Source of the DNA: Salinicola salarius
Lineage (GTDB): Bacteria > Pseudomonadota > Gammaproteobacteria > Pseudomonadales > Halomonadaceae
Assembly (NCBI RefSeq): GCF_002179555.1
Contig: NZ_NHOU01000022.1
Span: forward strand, 1 to 61,971
Direction: 5' to 3'
Length of the DNA: 61,971 nucleotides
The translations under genes and the position numbers were made by a program. The notes beneath the pieces were generated by a model. That model was not told the origin of the DNA. It did not search any database and saw only the letters and a list, made by a program, of their open reading frames with translations. How positions within the stretch are numbered: the stretch's first letter is position 1; the number at the start of each line of letters is the position of its first letter. Positions 17,562 to 26,539 of this stretch are shown piece by piece.

Positions 17562-19352
17562 ATGAGGCGCCATCTCGAGTCGTTGTCGTTCTATCTTTCC
17601 GCCACTGAATGCCTGGTCGAGGGCGAGGGCAGCGGGGTGGTGCTGGCCAGTTCGACGCCGCTCAGCCTGTGGGGCGGCGTGGACCCGGACCGAGGCGAAA
17701 TCATCGATCGCCACCACCCGTTGTGCGGCGAAGGCATCGCCGGGCGGGCGCTGGTCATTCCCCACGGGCGGGGGTCGTGTACCGGCAGCGTGGTGCTGCT
17801 GGAGGCCATCCACGCCGGGCAGGCGCCGGCGGTGATCGTGCTCAACCGGGTCGATGACATCATCGCCCTGGGCGCCATCGTCGCCGAGGAAGTCTTGTCG
17901 CTGTCGGTGCCGATCGTGGTGCTGGACGACGCGCGTTTCGCCATGGCGCAGGCGGCGCATCTCGTCACGCTCCATCGGGGCAGGCGGCTGGTACTGAGCG
18001 GCCCGCGACTGGCGGGCCTGGCCAGCGTGACGGCCGGCGGGGAGCTCGGGCACGAGCCGGCCCCGGCGATTGCCGCCAACGACGGGTTCGCGCTCACGCC
18101 GGCGGATCGGCGCTGTCTCGACGGCGAGGACGGCCCGGCGGCCCAGGCCGCCATGCGCATCGTGTTGCGCATGGCGCGTCTGCAGGGCGCGCTCGGACTG
18201 CTCGACGTGACTCGGGTACATGTCGATGGCTGCATCTACACCGGCCCCGCGGGACTGGCCTTCGCGGAACGACTGGCCGCGTGGGGCGGCCGGGTACGCG
18301 TACCCACCACGCTCAACGCGATCTCGGTGGATCGCCGCCGCTGGGAGGCGGACGGCGTTCCCGATGCCCTCGGCGTTCCCGCCAGCCGCCTGGCCGATGC
18401 CTACGTGGCGCTGGGGGCGCAACCGACCTACACCTGCGCGCCCTATCTGCTCGACGGCCCGCCGCAGCTGGACGAACCGATCGCCTGGGCGGAGTCCAAC
18501 GCGGTGGTCTATGCCAACAGCGTGCTGGGCGCCCGGACCAACAAGACACCGGATCTGCTGGATATCTGCATTGCGCTGACCGGCCGCGCGCCCTCTTCAG
18601 GCTACTATCTGGAGACGAATCGGTGGGCTCGACTCCGCGTGGATCTGCCGCCCTTGCCGGCAGCGGATGAGTCGCTGTATCCGCTGCTGGGCTACGTGAT
18701 CGGCGCCTATGCCGGCGATCGGGTGCCGGTCATCTGTGGGCTGGACATCTCGAGTGGCGAGGCGCCGTCGGCGCTCAAGGCGTTCGGGGCGGCCTTCGCC
18801 ACCACGGCGTCGGCGGGCCTGTTTCATGTCGCGGGTGTCACCCCGGAGGCCGTGGATAGCCAGACAGCGCTGGGAGGCGTGCCACCCGAGGCGAGCTGGG
18901 CGCCGACGATGGCCGATCTGCGCCGTGGCTGGCTGGAGCTCAATGGCGAGCGGGGCGAACGCGTCGATCTGATCGCGCTGGGGAATCCGCACTTTTCGCT
19001 GGACGAGTTCGCGACGCTGGCTTCGCTGTGCCGTGGTCGGCGCAAGCACGATGACGTCGAGCTGATCGTCACGACCAGCCGGCACGTGGCAGGGCAGGCC
19101 CGGCGCGCCGGCCATCTGGCGACGCTGGAAGCCTTCGGTAGCCGAATCATGACCGATACCTGCTGGTGCATGCTGCAGGAGCCCGTCGTGGCCCTGACGG
19201 CTCGCACGATTCTGACCAATTCCGCCAAGTATGCGCACTATGCGCCGGGGCTGGTGGGGCGTCAGGTTCGATTCGCGGGGCTGCGTGTCTGTATCGATGC
19301 GGTTATCGACGGCCAGATATCCATCGAAATGCCAGCTTGGCTGCGCCGCTGA
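17562..19352 (+). CDS. Aconitase X, one-piece form
   Basis: Protein of 596 aa from the likely start 17562; a longer frame opens at 17475. The N-terminal part (about 1-130) is the small swivel domain, with PLSLWGGVDPDRGEIIDRHHP and LVIPHGRGSCTGSVVLLE. The rest is the large catalytic domain, with LTPADRRCLDG, NSVLGARTNKTPD, GYYLETNRWA and late TDTCWCMLQEP, whose cysteines would ligate an iron-sulphur cluster. In many bacteria the two domains are separate proteins. Characterised AcnX enzymes dehydrate cis-3-hydroxy-L-proline or, in archaea, phosphomevalonate. No proline genes are adjacent. It diverges from epd. Confidence 0.78.
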   Translation: MRRHLESLSFYLSATECLVEGEGSGVVLASSTPLSLWGGVDPDRGEIIDRHHPLCGEGIAGRALVIPHGRGSCTGSVVLLEAIHAGQAPAVIVLNRVDDIIALGAIVAEEVLSLSVPIVVLDDARFAMAQAAHLVTLHRGRRLVLSGPRLAGLASVTAGGELGHEPAPAIAANDGFALTPADRRCLDGEDGPAAQAAMRIVLRMARLQGALGLLDVTRVHVDGCIYTGPAGLAFAERLAAWGGRVRVPTTLNAISVDRRRWEADGVPDALGVPASRLADAYVALGAQPTYTCAPYLLDGPPQLDEPIAWAESNAVVYANSVLGARTNKTPDLLDICIALTGRAPSSGYYLETNRWARLRVDLPPLPAADESLYPLLGYVIGAYAGDRVPVICGLDISSGEAPSALKAFGAAFATTASAGLFHVAGVTPEAVDSQTALGGVPPEASWAPTMADLRRGWLELNGERGERVDLIALGNPHFSLDEFATLASLCRGRRKHDDVELIVTTSRHVAGQARRAGHLATLEAFGSRIMTDTCWCMLQEPVVALTARTILTNSAKYAHYAPGLVGRQVRFAGLRVCIDAVIDGQISIEMPAWLRR

Positions 19353-19401
19353 TCGCACGATGACGACGAACGCCGGTCATGATCGGCTCATCGGCGGTTC
19401 G

Positions 19402-20160
19402 TCAGCGGCTTTTCGATACCTGTGCGGCCATCGCATTGAGCTGCTCGGCCAGTGTCTCCGGCATCTCCATGGGAAGCAGGTGACCGTAACCGGAAAAGAC
19501 CTCGAGCTTGCCTTGCGGCAGGTGCGGCATGGCTTCGTCGCGCTGTGTCTCGGGCGGCAGTGAAGGATCCTTGTCGCCGACCAGTACCCACGCCGGGTAG
19601 GGCAGCTCGGCGACTGTCTCGCGCCAATCCTCGGCGTAGGTCGTCCTCGGCCAGGCGCGCCATGCCGTCGGGTTGGCGTTGATCGCATCTTCCAGCGCCT
19701 GCTGATAGCGCACCGGCGCCAGCGGGACCTCGCTGGCACCGTCGATGAACTGGCGCGCCTGGGCCTCGCTGAAATCGAAGTCGAGCTGGAGTCGATGTTC
19801 CTCCTCGCTGATCGACTGCGGCCCCGGCGGGGAGGGGGCGATCAGAACCAACGCACGCAGTCAGGTGGGCTGGTTGGCGGCGACGGTCATCGCGATCCGT
19901 CCGGAAAACGAGTGACCGACGAGAATGACGTCGTCGAGTTCGGCGGCTTCGACGCATCGCTCGACGTGACGGGTCATCGAGGCGACGTCGAAACCCGCTA
20001 TTTCGGTGGCGCGACCGAAACCGGGCATGTCCAGAGTGACGACCCGGCATCGGTCGTCGAGAAGCGGCAGTGCCGCCTCCCACTCGTGATGGGAACTGCC
20101 GAAAAAGTGCATGAGCACCAGCGTGGGGCTTCCCTGACCGCTGTCACTGGCTATCGTCAT
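19402..20160 (-). pseudogene. Alpha/beta hydrolase gene interrupted by an in-frame TGA
   Basis: The reading frame from 20160 encodes a normal hydrolase: LVLMHFFGSSHHEWEAALP, DMPGFGRAT, then the nucleophile elbow GHSFSG. It stops at TGA 19861-19863 after AANQPT. The same frame continues without further stops through LRALVLIAPSPPG to the catalytic-acid segment VLVGDKDPSLPP and the histidine in SGYGHLLPMEMPE, ending at 19402. Families of this type usually have PERLRALVLIAP here, so CGA (Arg) to TGA is the simplest cause. Full length would be about 252 aa. A single sequencing error cannot be excluded. Confidence 0.8.
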
Positions 20161-20280
20161 CGGGGCTCTCCTGTCGAGGTCATCGAAATGTTCGACGAAC
20201 TGCTACCAGCGTAGCGCGATCTGCGCCGCTGTCAGGGGCGAGCGCGGTACGGCACGCCGTTCGATGGAGAAGCCATTCGG

Positions 20281-20355
20281 CAGAAACGCCTGCAGAAAAC
20301 GGCTTCCATAGACAGAAACGTCTTCAATAGACAGACAGAAAACGTCTTCTAGTAG
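20281..20355. repeat. Degenerate tandem repeats at the 3' end of lrgB
   Basis: Units of about 20 bp: CAGAAAACGGCTTCCATAGA (20293), CAGAAACGTCTTCAATAGA (20313) and CAGAAAACGTCTTCTAGTAGA (20336), with a partial unit at 20281 and an extra CAGA at 20332. Each holds a small dyad of form GAA-N-ACGT-N-TTC. The last unit includes the lrgB stop codon. Confidence 0.6.
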
Positions 20356-21077
20356 AAAAAATGCCAGACGAGCGGCAGCACGATGGCGGTAAAGGCGCCG
20401 GTCAGGCTCATGCCCAGCGAGGCGAAGGCACCGGCGACCGTGCCGAGCTCGAACGCGCGTACGGTGCCCAGGGCGTGCCCGTTGATGCCCAGCGCCAGGC
20501 CGATCAGCCGTGGGTCACGAATACGCAGGATCCGGCTCAGCCACTCCACCCCGAAGATGGCGGTAATGCCCGTCGTCAGCAGCGCTCCCATCAGCAGCGC
20601 CCGCGAGCCGCCGAGTTCTTCGGCCAGCCCGAGCGCGATGGGCGAGGTCACCGACTTGGGCGCCAGCGAGGCGAGCACGTCCTTGGGTGCGCCCATGATG
20701 GCGGCGATGATCACTGCGTAGCAGGCGGCCAGCGTCGCCGACAGCGGGAGAGTCATCAGTATCGGCTTCCACAATGCGCGTATCTGCGGCAGTTGCTGGT
20801 AGAGCGGGACGGCCAGCGCGACGGTGGCCGGGCCCAGCAGCAGCATCAGCCAGCTGGCGCCCCGGTTGTAGTCGTCGATGCCGATGGGCAACGAGGCGAC
20901 GACCGCGGCAATCACGATCGCCGCGATCAGCATCGGTGGACACCAGATGGGCCGGCGCATCAGCTTGAACAGGCGAATGCCGAAGAAATAGGCGCCGAGG
21001 GTGAGCGCGATCGCCGCGATCGGCGACTCGAACCATTGTTGCGGCAACTGCGAAAGACGCGCGAGCCAATCATTCAT
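20349..21077 (-). CDS. lrgB: LrgB/CidB-family membrane protein
   Basis: Membrane protein of 242 aa with about seven helices. LrgB family features visible are LLGPATVALAVPLYQQLPQIR, the conserved stretch LAPKSVTSPIALGLAEELGG and the C-terminal GINGHALGTVRAFELGTVAGAFASLGMSL region. Paired with an LrgA protein it forms a holin-like or metabolite export system; relatives export pyruvate or glycolate-type carboxylates. It overlaps the end of lrgA by 8 bp. Confidence 0.85.
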   Translation of the reverse strand: MNDWLARLSQLPQQWFESPIAAIALTLGAYFFGIRLFKLMRRPIWCPPMLIAAIVIAAVVASLPIGIDDYNRGASWLMLLLGPATVALAVPLYQQLPQIRALWKPILMTLPLSATLAACYAVIIAAIMGAPKDVLASLAPKSVTSPIALGLAEELGGSRALLMGALLTTGITAIFGVEWLSRILRIRDPRLIGLALGINGHALGTVRAFELGTVAGAFASLGMSLTGAFTAIVLPLVWHFFY

Positions 21078-21453
21078 GGTCGACGCTTCCGAGAGGGTTG
21101 GCGGCCTCGTCGTTTTCGGGGAGATAACGGCGCATCAGCAGCAGGCTCGACAATACGCTGAGCAGCGTGCCGACGATCAGGGCGGTCAGAATCGCGGCCC
21201 ATTGGTCTGCAAATTGATCGGCGACAAAGAATATCTCGACGACACCGGGCATGATCAGCAGTGCCAGCATGGCGATCAGCGGTTGGCTGACATGCACGAC
21301 ATCCGGATTCATGCGACCGCGATAGCCGAACCATAGTGTCAACAGCAACATGCCGATCACGCCGCTGGGCATCGGAATGTGAAATAGCCGCACGAAGGTC
21401 TGCCCCAGCAACAGAAAGGCGAGCAGCCACAGAAAGCCGCGCAGAACGGACAT
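21070..21453 (-). CDS. lrgA: LrgA/CidA-family membrane protein
   Basis: Small membrane protein of 127 aa with four helices (holin-like CidA/LrgA family). Visible are LLLGQTFVRLFHIPMPSGVIGMLLL in the first half and FFVADQFADQWAAILTALIVGT in the second. Start 21453 (MSVLRGF) puts the first helix at residue 3; an ATG at 21489 would add 12 residues and is less likely. Partner of the overlapping lrgB gene downstream. Confidence 0.82.
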   Translation of the reverse strand: MSVLRGFLWLLAFLLLGQTFVRLFHIPMPSGVIGMLLLTLWFGYRGRMNPDVVHVSQPLIAMLALLIMPGVVEIFFVADQFADQWAAILTALIVGTLLSVLSSLLLMRRYLPENDEAANPLGSVDHE

Positions 21454-22006
21454 CGCTGAAACCCCGGATCGCTGAAAGATTAGCATCATACCAAAGGCGC
21501 AACGTTCCCTCTGCAGGTTGATGCGAAAGACGCGATCCGCGGCGATGGCTCAAGACTTTCCCATGACGATTTTCAGCCATCGCCGGGATACGAAATGTGA
21601 CAATCTGGGAGGCCCCGTCAGGCGTCCGACAGAAGAGACAGGCGATGCAGAAACGGTGCATGGACGTGAACTGCGACGCATTGTCGCTTATTCTTGGCGA
21701 CGTTCTACGGCTAATCGATGATCGCCGCGGCTGGAGAGAGGGCTGCAGTATGGGCAGCGCGGCGTGAAACGGTTGCGCGTGGGGGCGGTGAATGCGCACC
21801 TGATCGGGTTCCGTGGGACCGGTCGTGCGACGTCATCGGCTGGCGCCAGTCTTTCCGGACGGTACGCGGCGCAGCAACGCGGTTCGCGCTGAAACGGCCA
21901 CAGGCCCTAGAGCAGCCATTATCGGGTAGCCATCTTTGGTAGAGAGGGAAACGGCCCAGGTCGAGATTCCCCGGATGACCCATCTTGAGGACAGAGGAAA
22001 AGCAAC
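21454..22006. other. Gap of about 550 bp between lrgA and fbaB
   Basis: Divergent promoter space for lrgAB (minus) and fbaB (plus). I see no protein with family character: frames at 21518-21721 and 21718-21942 have no ribosome site and a composition like random GC-rich DNA. No tRNA or riboswitch shape was recognised. The stretch 21990-22006 carries the fbaB ribosome site (GAGGACAGAGGAAAAG). Confidence 0.5.
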
Positions 22007-23059
22007 ATGACCGATATTGCCAAGTTACTGGGCAAGGAAGCCGACAGCCTTCTCAGCTATACCTGTACGGGTTTCAAGAAAGAAGACCTGTATCTCCCGG
22101 GGCCCGATTTCGTCGACCGCGTATTCTCCGATACCGACCGCAGCCCGCACGTGATGCGTAACCTGCAGACGCTGTTCAATACTGGTCGTCTGGGTGGCAC
22201 GGGCTATCTCAGCATCCTGCCGGTCGATCAGGGTATCGAGCATTCGGCTGGTGCCTCCTTCGCGCCCAACCCGATGTATTTCGATCCCAAGAACATCGTC
22301 GAACTGGCGCTGCAGGGCGGCTGCAACTGCGTCTGTTCTACCCTGGGCGTGCTCTCGTCCGTCGCGCGGCGCTACGCGCACAAGATCCCGATGATGCTCA
22401 AGCTCAACCACAACGAGAGCCTGACGCTGCCGGCGATGTACGAGCAGACCATGTTCGCGCAGATCGAACAGGCCCACGACATGGGCTGCATCGCGGTCGG
22501 CGCCACGATCTACTTCGGCTCCGAGGATAGTCGTCGCCAGATCCAGGAAGTCAGCGAGGCGTTCGAGCGCGCGCACGAGCTGGGCATGGTCACCGTGCTG
22601 TGGTCGTATCTGCGCAACCCCGAGTTCAAGAAAGACGGCACCGATTACCACGTCTCTTCCGACCTCACCAGCCAGGCGGTGCATCTGGCGGCGACCATCA
22701 AGGCGGATATCGTCAAGCAGAAGCTGCCGGAGAACAATGGCGGCTACAAGGCGATCGGTTTCGGCCATACCCACGACAAGGTCTACAGCGAACTGACCAG
22801 CGATCATCCGGTCGATCTGGCCCGCTATCAGGTCGCTAATTCGTTCATGGGACGCGCCGGGCTGATCAACTCCGGCGGTGGCTCCAAGGGCCATTCCGAC
22901 ATGGGCGAAGCCGTGCGTACCGCAGTCATCAACAAACGTGCCGGCGGCATGGGCCTGATCTCCGGTCGCAAGGCGTTCCAGAAGCCGCTGAAGGAAGGTA
23001 TCGAGCTGCTCAACGCCGTCCAGGATGTCTACCTCTCCAAGGACGTGACAATCGCCTGA
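22007..23059 (+). CDS. fbaB: Fructose-bisphosphate aldolase, class I (FbaB/DhnA type)
   Basis: Schiff-base aldolase of 350 aa that cleaves fructose 1,6-bisphosphate to two triose phosphates. Strong family marks are [27 protein letters not shown], the segment [20 protein letters not shown] that holds the Schiff-base lysine, and the C-terminal [17 protein letters not shown]. It closely resembles E. coli FbaB and needs no metal. It stands alone between a divergent lrgAB pair and a strong terminator. Confidence 0.95.
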   Translation: MTDIAKLLGKEADSLLSYTCTGFKKEDLYLPGPDFVDRVFSDTDRSPHVMRNLQTLFNTGRLGGTGYLSILPVDQGIEHSAGASFAPNPMYFDPKNIVELALQGGCNCVCSTLGVLSSVARRYAHKIPMMLKLNHNESLTLPAMYEQTMFAQIEQAHDMGCIAVGATIYFGSEDSRRQIQEVSEAFERAHELGMVTVLWSYLRNPEFKKDGTDYHVSSDLTSQAVHLAATIKADIVKQKLPENNGGYKAIGFGHTHDKVYSELTSDHPVDLARYQVANSFMGRAGLINSGGGSKGHSDMGEAVRTAVINKRAGGMGLISGRKAFQKPLKEGIELLNAVQDVYLSKDVTIA

Positions 23060-23068
23060 CAGACTCGT

Positions 23069-23124
23069 CGAACGTTAGACGTTCGCCAACCGTTGCAGAA
23101 GCCCGGCCATGGCCGGGCTTTTTT
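23069..23124 (+). terminator. Rho-independent terminator after fbaB
   Basis: Two hairpins in a row. CGAACGT-TAG-ACGTTCG lies at 23069-23085. The longer stem AAGCCCGGCC/GGCCGGGCTT at 23099-23120 runs straight into a T tract and is the terminator proper. Confidence 0.88.
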
Positions 23125-23319
23125 CGTCCCGTTATCAGCAAGTTGCCCAAGCCGAGCGGTTGCGACTTTGGTCGGGCGACTTAAGTTGAATTGTCTGACA
23201 AAGTCGCTTTCTCTACCGTGCAAGGCGTGTTCGATGATAACGCTATCATTTGGTTCCACCGGGGGCGGCGCATCGGGTTGCGCTTCGCATGTGGGACAAC
23301 GGTATGAGGGAGACGCATC

Positions 23320-24372
23320 ATGAAAGCGATTTTGGGTAAGACCTGTCTGGCCGTGCTGGCCAGTGCCGCCATTGGCGTATCGGCTTCCGCCCAGGCCGCC
23401 GACGACTGTCCGCTGCCGGGCAACCTGCGCGTCGTGATCGGTTCGACGTCGACCGGCGGCGATACCTATCAGGTGTCCAGCATGGTGGTCGACCAGTTGG
23501 CCGAGCAGCTCGACATCAACGCCAAGGTCGACGCCGTCGGTGTCATGCCCGGCTTCCAGGCGCTGGAGCGTAGCCGGCACGGCAACACGATCATGATCTT
23601 CCATGATGGCTCCTATCTGGGTCATCTCTACGGCGTGAACGGCTATCCCGACATCTTCAGCAAGTTCGTCGTCGGGCCGACCATCGCCATCAACCCGGGC
23701 AACGCTTACCTGGTACCGAAAAGCTCGCCGTACCAGTCGATGAGCGACATCATCGACGCGGCCGGCAACGGCAAGCAGGTGAAGGTCGCCATCCAGCCGG
23801 GCGGTGTTTCCGAGATCGGCTTTACCGCGCTGAAGAACGCCGTGCGGATGCAGTATCCGGGCAAGGAGAGCAACATCGTTGCCGTCAACACCGGCTCCCA
23901 GGCGGACAAGAACCAGCTGCTGTTCGACGGGGCGGTGGATGTGATCAACGGTTCGGTCCAGGCCAACGAGCAGTACACCCAGCTGCCCGCCGACGACCAG
24001 AAGGCGATGCGCTTCGTCTGGATCACGGCTCGCGAGAAGACCATTGCCCAGACCAACGAAGAAGGCATGGGTGATACCACGCGCGAGCAGTTGCTGCAGT
24101 ACGTGACGCCGAACGCCAGCGTGCCGATGGGCGAGGACCAGGACTTCACCTTCGATAAGGAATTCTTCCTGCTGTACAACAAGGACATGGATTCTGCCGC
24201 GATCGACTGCATCGACAATGCCCTGGCCGACGTGTACGAGGGGGATGAGCTCCAGGAGCAGCTGAAGCGCTCGTTCTTCGTGCCCGACTACAAGCCTACC
24301 CAGGAAGCGGCCAGCTATCTGGAAGAGAAGAACGACGACTACAAGACCATCATCAGCGACCTGAAGGGCTGA
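23320..24372 (+). CDS. Tripartite tricarboxylate transporter, periplasmic binding protein (second system)
   Basis: Secreted binding protein of 350 aa. The signal peptide is MKAILGKTCLAVLASAAIGV, cleaved near AQAAD. TctC-like parts are LRVVIGSTSTGGDTYQVSSMV, a variant of the carboxylate loop, then GVMPGFQALERSRHGNTIMIFHDGS. The conserved PGG of the other TctC is weak here, so the substrate probably differs. A ribosome site (GAGGGAGA) precedes the ATG. It is followed by a strong intercistronic hairpin and then tctB and tctA. Confidence 0.8.
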   Translation: MKAILGKTCLAVLASAAIGVSASAQAADDCPLPGNLRVVIGSTSTGGDTYQVSSMVVDQLAEQLDINAKVDAVGVMPGFQALERSRHGNTIMIFHDGSYLGHLYGVNGYPDIFSKFVVGPTIAINPGNAYLVPKSSPYQSMSDIIDAAGNGKQVKVAIQPGGVSEIGFTALKNAVRMQYPGKESNIVAVNTGSQADKNQLLFDGAVDVINGSVQANEQYTQLPADDQKAMRFVWITAREKTIAQTNEEGMGDTTREQLLQYVTPNASVPMGEDQDFTFDKEFFLLYNKDMDSAAIDCIDNALADVYEGDELQEQLKRSFFVPDYKPTQEAASYLEEKNDDYKTIISDLKG

Positions 24373-24381
24373 TCCTGCCGC

Positions 24382-24409
24382 GTGCCGGCCGGCGAACGTC
24401 GGCCGGCAC
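24382..24409 (+). promoter_or_regulatory. Intercistronic hairpin between binding protein and tctB
   Basis: Perfect 10-bp arms GTGCCGGCCG (24382-24391) and CGGCCGGCAC (24400-24409) with an 8-nt loop, 9 bp after the binding-protein stop. ATTCTTTTCC follows, which is T-rich but mixed. It probably stabilises the upstream message or partly terminates transcription, so that the binding protein exceeds the permease. Confidence 0.65.
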
Positions 24410-24464
24410 GATTCTTTTCCACCACTGATGCCGCCGGTGACGCCCGGCGCAGGAGCCGCTTTCC

Positions 24465-24908
24465 ATGGAAAGCCAATGGCTGTCGCTGCTCGATGTCAGC
24501 ATCGACTTCGACCAATCGCATCTCTTCTTTCCCCGCATCGTCACCTGGATCCTGGTCATCCTGCTGGCGATGATCGTGATCACCCGCTATCGACTGCTGG
24601 TGCCCGGCCTGAAGCGTGCCGGCCGTGTGCTGGCAGGGCGCGAGGGCGAGTTCGACCACAAGCGCTTCTTCGGCACGCTGGCGTTGACGACGGCCTACTT
24701 CTACTTGATGAGCGTGCTGAGCGACGTGTTTCCCAACACCGGCTACAGCTTCCTGATCATGTCGGTGCTGTTCGTGTTCCTGCTGTCGCTTCTGTACGTC
24801 GATCATCTGACGCGGCGGCTGTTCATCATTCTGGTGCTGAACGCGCTGATTGCCCCGACGCTGGCCTGGTATGTGCTGGCACAGCTGTTCCGCATCACCT
24901 TGCCCTGA
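24465..24908 (+). CDS. Tripartite tricarboxylate transporter, small membrane subunit (second system)
   Basis: Membrane protein of 147 aa in the position and with the four-helix pattern of TctB. Helix 1 is near IVTWILVILLAMIVIT, followed by a charged loop (REGEFDHKRFFGTL). Paired helices come before the end (SFLIMSVLFVFLLSLLYV and LFIILVLNALIAPTLAWYV). Sequence similarity to the first TctB is low, which is normal for this subunit. It precedes tctA by 32 bp. Confidence 0.78.
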   Translation: MESQWLSLLDVSIDFDQSHLFFPRIVTWILVILLAMIVITRYRLLVPGLKRAGRVLAGREGEFDHKRFFGTLALTTAYFYLMSVLSDVFPNTGYSFLIMSVLFVFLLSLLYVDHLTRRLFIILVLNALIAPTLAWYVLAQLFRITLP

Positions 24909-24940
24909 TCTTTTTGGCCTGACCATCGGAGACTCGTCTC

Positions 24941-26443
24941 ATGGATATCCTGTCTCACCTCACGCCGATGTTCTTCGGGCTGATCGCCGCGGGAACCCTG
25001 ATCGGTATCATCTTCGGCGCGATTCCCGGCATGACCGCCACCATGGCGGTGGCTGTCTGTCTGCCGCTGACCTATGCCTTCGGGCTCGAGAATGGCATCG
25101 CGCTGCTGCTGGGGCTTTACGTCGGCGGTATTTCGGGCGGGATGGTTCCCGCCGTGCTGATCAACATTCCCGGCACGCCCTCGTCGATCACCACCACCTT
25201 CGACGGCTATCCGATGGCCAAGCGGGGCGAGGGCGAGCGCGCGCTCAAGATCGGCATCGTCGCCTCGGTCTTCGGTGGCCTGTTCAGCGCCGCGGTACTG
25301 TTCTTCTTCGCGCCGGTGCTGGCGGATTTCGCGATCAAGTTCTCCTACGTCGAGAAGTTCCTGATCATCCTGTTGGCATTGACCGTGATCGCCTCGCTTT
25401 GCTCCAACATGTTGATGGGTATCTTCAGCGGTGTACTGGGCGTCTGGCTCAGCCTGATCGGTACCTACTCGATCACGGAGGGGGGCAACGGTGAAACCCG
25501 TCTGATGTTCGATTTCATGGAGTATTACCTGATCGATGGCTTTTCGCTGCTGCCGGTGCTGATCGGTATCTTCGGGCTGACGACCGTGCTGCTGGACGCC
25601 GAGAAGGGTTTCAAGGACGAGACGGGTCAGGGGCCGATTTCGCTCAAGGGTGGCGCCAAGTTCAAGTTCAAGGTGTTCAAGGGGCAACTGCTCAACCTGG
25701 TGCGCTCGTCGAGCATCGGCACCTTCGTCGGGATTCTGCCGGGCGTCGGCGGCAGTGCGGCCTCGGTGCTGGCCTACAGCCAAGAGAAGAACTTCTCGCG
25801 GGACTCCTCCCAGATGGGCAAGGGCGCGCCGCAGGGGATCGTCTCTTCGGAGTCGTCCAACAACGCGCTGACCGGTGGCGCGCTGGTGCCGCTGCTTTCG
25901 CTGGGCATTCCCGGGGATTCCACCACCGCGATTCTGATCGGTGCCTTCACGCTGCAGGGCATTCAGGTCGGCCCGCTGTTCATCGGCAACAACATCGATA
26001 CCTGGTATCTGATGATCATCGCCTTGCTGGCGGCCAACGTGTTGATGTTCGGCATCATGTACTTCGCGATTCGCCACATCGCCAAGGTGATCGAGGTGCC
26101 GAAGTACATTCTGTACCCGCTGATCATCATGATGTGCGTGGTCGGTGCCTACGCGATCAATTACGGCATCATGTTCGACGTCTGGACCCTGCTGATCTTC
26201 GGGATCTTCGGCTGGGTCGCCCATAAGATCGGCCTGGAAACGGTGCCGCTGATCATCGGCTTCATCCTGGGCAAGTCGGCGGAGGTCTACTTCGTGAAAA
26301 GCATCGAGTCCTACGGCAACCTGTCGATCTTCTTCACCAAGAGCCCGATCGCCATGTCCCTGTGGGTGCTGATCGCGGTCTCGCTGGCCTTCGCGATCTA
26401 TCTGCGGGTACGCAACCGTCGGCAGGCGACCGTCGCAAGCTGA
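24941..26443 (+). CDS. Tripartite tricarboxylate transporter, large membrane subunit (second system)
   Basis: Large permease of 500 aa. TctA marks are FGAIPGMTATMAVAVCLPLTYAFG, GGISGGMVPAVLINIPGTPSSITTTFDGYPMAK, and the repeat GILPGVGGSAASVLAYSQEK with LLSLGIPGDSTTAILIGAF. Twelve or so helices. Distinct from the tctA at 11217: the two share the family motifs but differ widely between them, so this is a separate system and not a recent copy. A hairpin follows the gene. Confidence 0.88.
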   Translation: MDILSHLTPMFFGLIAAGTLIGIIFGAIPGMTATMAVAVCLPLTYAFGLENGIALLLGLYVGGISGGMVPAVLINIPGTPSSITTTFDGYPMAKRGEGERALKIGIVASVFGGLFSAAVLFFFAPVLADFAIKFSYVEKFLIILLALTVIASLCSNMLMGIFSGVLGVWLSLIGTYSITEGGNGETRLMFDFMEYYLIDGFSLLPVLIGIFGLTTVLLDAEKGFKDETGQGPISLKGGAKFKFKVFKGQLLNLVRSSSIGTFVGILPGVGGSAASVLAYSQEKNFSRDSSQMGKGAPQGIVSSESSNNALTGGALVPLLSLGIPGDSTTAILIGAFTLQGIQVGPLFIGNNIDTWYLMIIALLAANVLMFGIMYFAIRHIAKVIEVPKYILYPLIIMMCVVGAYAINYGIMFDVWTLLIFGIFGWVAHKIGLETVPLIIGFILGKSAEVYFVKSIESYGNLSIFFTKSPIAMSLWVLIAVSLAFAIYLRVRNRRQATVAS

Positions 26444-26487
26444 GCTCGAGCCCGCCTTCAGATAAGCCCGAGCCCGCTCTGTCAAAA

Positions 26488-26519
26488 AGCCCACGCCATC
26501 GAGGATGGTGTGGGCTCTT
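26488..26519 (+). terminator. Terminator after the second tctCBA operon
   Basis: Arms AGCCCACGCCATC (26488-26500) and GATGGTGTGGGCT (26504-26516), with one G-T pair and a GAG loop, are followed by CTTT. The same hairpin, read on the minus strand, could also serve ribH2. Confidence 0.75.
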
Positions 26520-26539
26520 TACGTCGGGATAGCGAACGA

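Noticed and set aside
21518-21942. Possible small genes in the lrgA-fbaB gap
   Set aside because: No ribosome site, no motif, and composition like non-coding DNA.
24803-26494. A 563-codon open frame on the minus strand opposite the second tctA gene
   Set aside because: It mirrors a strongly supported TctA gene, has a composition full of Gln, His, Asp and Arg typical of antisense frames in GC-rich DNA, and shows no family motif.
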